DNA of 40,621 bases from NCBI GenBank assembly GCA_944385575.1, contig CALWXT010000011.1, forward strand, positions 1 to 40,621, written 5' to 3'. Below, in pieces: positions 39,816 to 40,621 of this stretch. A program made the position numbers and the translations under genes. Position 1 is the stretch's first letter. Every line of letters begins with the position of its first letter. Below the pieces are notes generated by a model. The model had not been told where the DNA came from and did no database searches. It worked only from the letters and a program-made list of their open reading frames with translations. The stretch comes from an uncultured Flavonifractor sp. (lineage in GTDB: Bacteria > Bacillota > Clostridia > Oscillospirales > Oscillospiraceae).

Positions 39816-40621
39816 ATGTCCTATCGTGATGTATATGAAAAATGGCTGGCCAGCCCCGCCCTCAGCGAGGCGGAGAAGGACGAACTCCGCGCCATCGCCG
39901 GTGACGAGAAGGAGATCGAAAGCCGCTTCTTTGCGCCCCTGGAGTTCGGTACCGCCGGGCTGCGGGGCACCATGTGCGTGGGCCTGCACCAGATGAACGT
40001 ACATGTGATCCGGCACGCCACCCAGGCCTTTGCCGAGGTCATCAAGGCTGAGGGCAAGGAGGCCATGGAGCGGGGTGTGGCGGTGTGCTACGACTGCCGC
40101 AACAATTCCGACGCTTTTGCCAAGGAGACTGCCTGCGTTATGGCGGGCAACGGCATCAAGGTGCGGCTGTTCGACGCCATGCGTCCCACTCCCGAGGTGT
40201 CCTTCGCCGTGCGTGAGTACCACTGCATCGCCGGCGTCAACGTCACCGCCAGCCATAACCCCAAGGAGTACAACGGCTACAAGGTCTACTGGCAGGACGG
40301 CGCTCAGCTGCCCCCCCATCACGCCGAGGCCATTGCCAAGAAGATGGAGGAGCTGGATCTGTTCGACTCCATCAAGCAGATGGACTATGACGAGGCGGTG
40401 AAGTCCGGCCTCATCACCCTGATGGGTGCGGAGACCGACGAGAAGTTCCTGGAAAACGTCATGGGTCAGGTCAACGACAGGGCCGCTGTGGAGAAGGTGG
40501 CCGACACCTTCAAGATGGTGTATACCCCCTTCCACGGCACCGGATACAAGCTGATCCCCGAGGCCCTGCGCCGCCTGGGCATGAAGCACGTGATCTGCGT
40601 GCCGGAGCAGATGGTCATTGA
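39816..40621 (+). CDS. Phosphoglucomutase/phosphomannomutase (cut by right edge)
   Basis: The first 268 codons of an alpha-D-phosphohexomutase. Present are FGTAGLRGTMCVG, the phosphoserine loop VTASHNPKEYNGYKVYW with Ser146, and YTPFHGTG of domain 2. The metal-binding DGDADR loop and the rest should lie beyond the window. The enzyme interconverts hexose 1- and 6-phosphates, supplying sugar nucleotides for envelope polymers. ATG 39816 follows AGGAGG by 8 bases. Related PgcA-type proteins in Firmicutes are about 570 residues. Confidence 0.94.
   Translation, partial: MSYRDVYEKWLASPALSEAEKDELRAIAGDEKEIESRFFAPLEFGTAGLRGTMCVGLHQMNVHVIRHATQAFAEVIKAEGKEAMERGVAVCYDCRNNSDAFAKETACVMAGNGIKVRLFDAMRPTPEVSFAVREYHCIAGVNVTASHNPKEYNGYKVYWQDGAQLPPHHAEAIAKKMEELDLFDSIKQMDYDEAVKSGLITLMGAETDEKFLENVMGQVNDRAAVEKVADTFKMVYTPFHGTGYKLIPEALRRLGMKHVICVPEQMVI

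Noticed and set aside
1-40621. CRISPR arrays, insertion sequences, prophage genes, tRNA or rRNA genes
   Set aside because: No regularly spaced repeats, transposase or integrase motifs, or tRNA-like cloverleaf sequences were found by reading both strands.

Overview
The window is GC-rich throughout and densely coded, apart from a few AT-rich promoters. It carries spo0A and spoIVB, three proteins with S-layer homology (SLH) or SLH-like modules or linked to them, a ferredoxin-type thioredoxin reductase candidate, and Shine-Dalgarno sites close to AGGAGG with several TTG and GTG starts. This fits a spore-forming, high-GC anaerobic Firmicute (class Clostridia, most like the Oscillospiraceae). That placement is an inference from gene content. 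I see no tRNA, rRNA, CRISPR array, transposase or phage gene.

Layout. 1-2732 (minus): threonine aldolase (cut by the left edge) and glnS. 2906-4397: ArsR regulator, thioredoxin reductase-like flavoprotein and thioredoxin, an apparent redox operon. 4440-6235 (minus): ECF sigma factor with a membrane-anchored putative anti-sigma protein. 6369-7664: M18 aminopeptidase. 7745-20006: an eight-gene operon from one promoter, made of a Ca-repeat lipoprotein, two tandem DltA-like amino acid ligases, a carrier protein, a DltB-like MBOAT acyltransferase, a DltD-like SGNH protein, a GT-C type membrane protein and an LtaS-like phosphotransferase with C-terminal SLH-like repeats. 20054-23718: small membrane protein (minus), spoIVB, pnuC behind a structured leader, spo0A. 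23774-26680: TetR regulator, TSCPD protein, FUSC-type membrane protein. 26855-28932: mutY, tdk, and a small protein divergent from an XRE repressor with two palindromic operators. 29137-36770: radical SAM protein, RluA-type pseudouridine synthase, hemW, a large SLH surface protein with a phosphodiester glycosidase domain, Spx/ArsC-like protein, lipoate ligase. 37048-40621: murA, a WalJ-type metallo-hydrolase, rlmH, and the start of a phosphohexomutase.

The most unusual region is 7745-20006. It looks like a Dlt-type pathway that activates amino acids on a carrier protein and passes them across the membrane to a cell-surface polymer. It differs from the textbook dlt operon: it has two ligases that differ at the residue corresponding to the D-alanine selectivity cysteine of DltA, and it is co-transcribed with a candidate polymerase carrying wall-anchoring repeats, a lipid-linked-sugar type transferase and a large extracellular lipoprotein. 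I propose it makes and aminoacylates a teichoic-acid-like or secondary wall polymer, perhaps with two different amino acids. This is inference from family membership and gene order.
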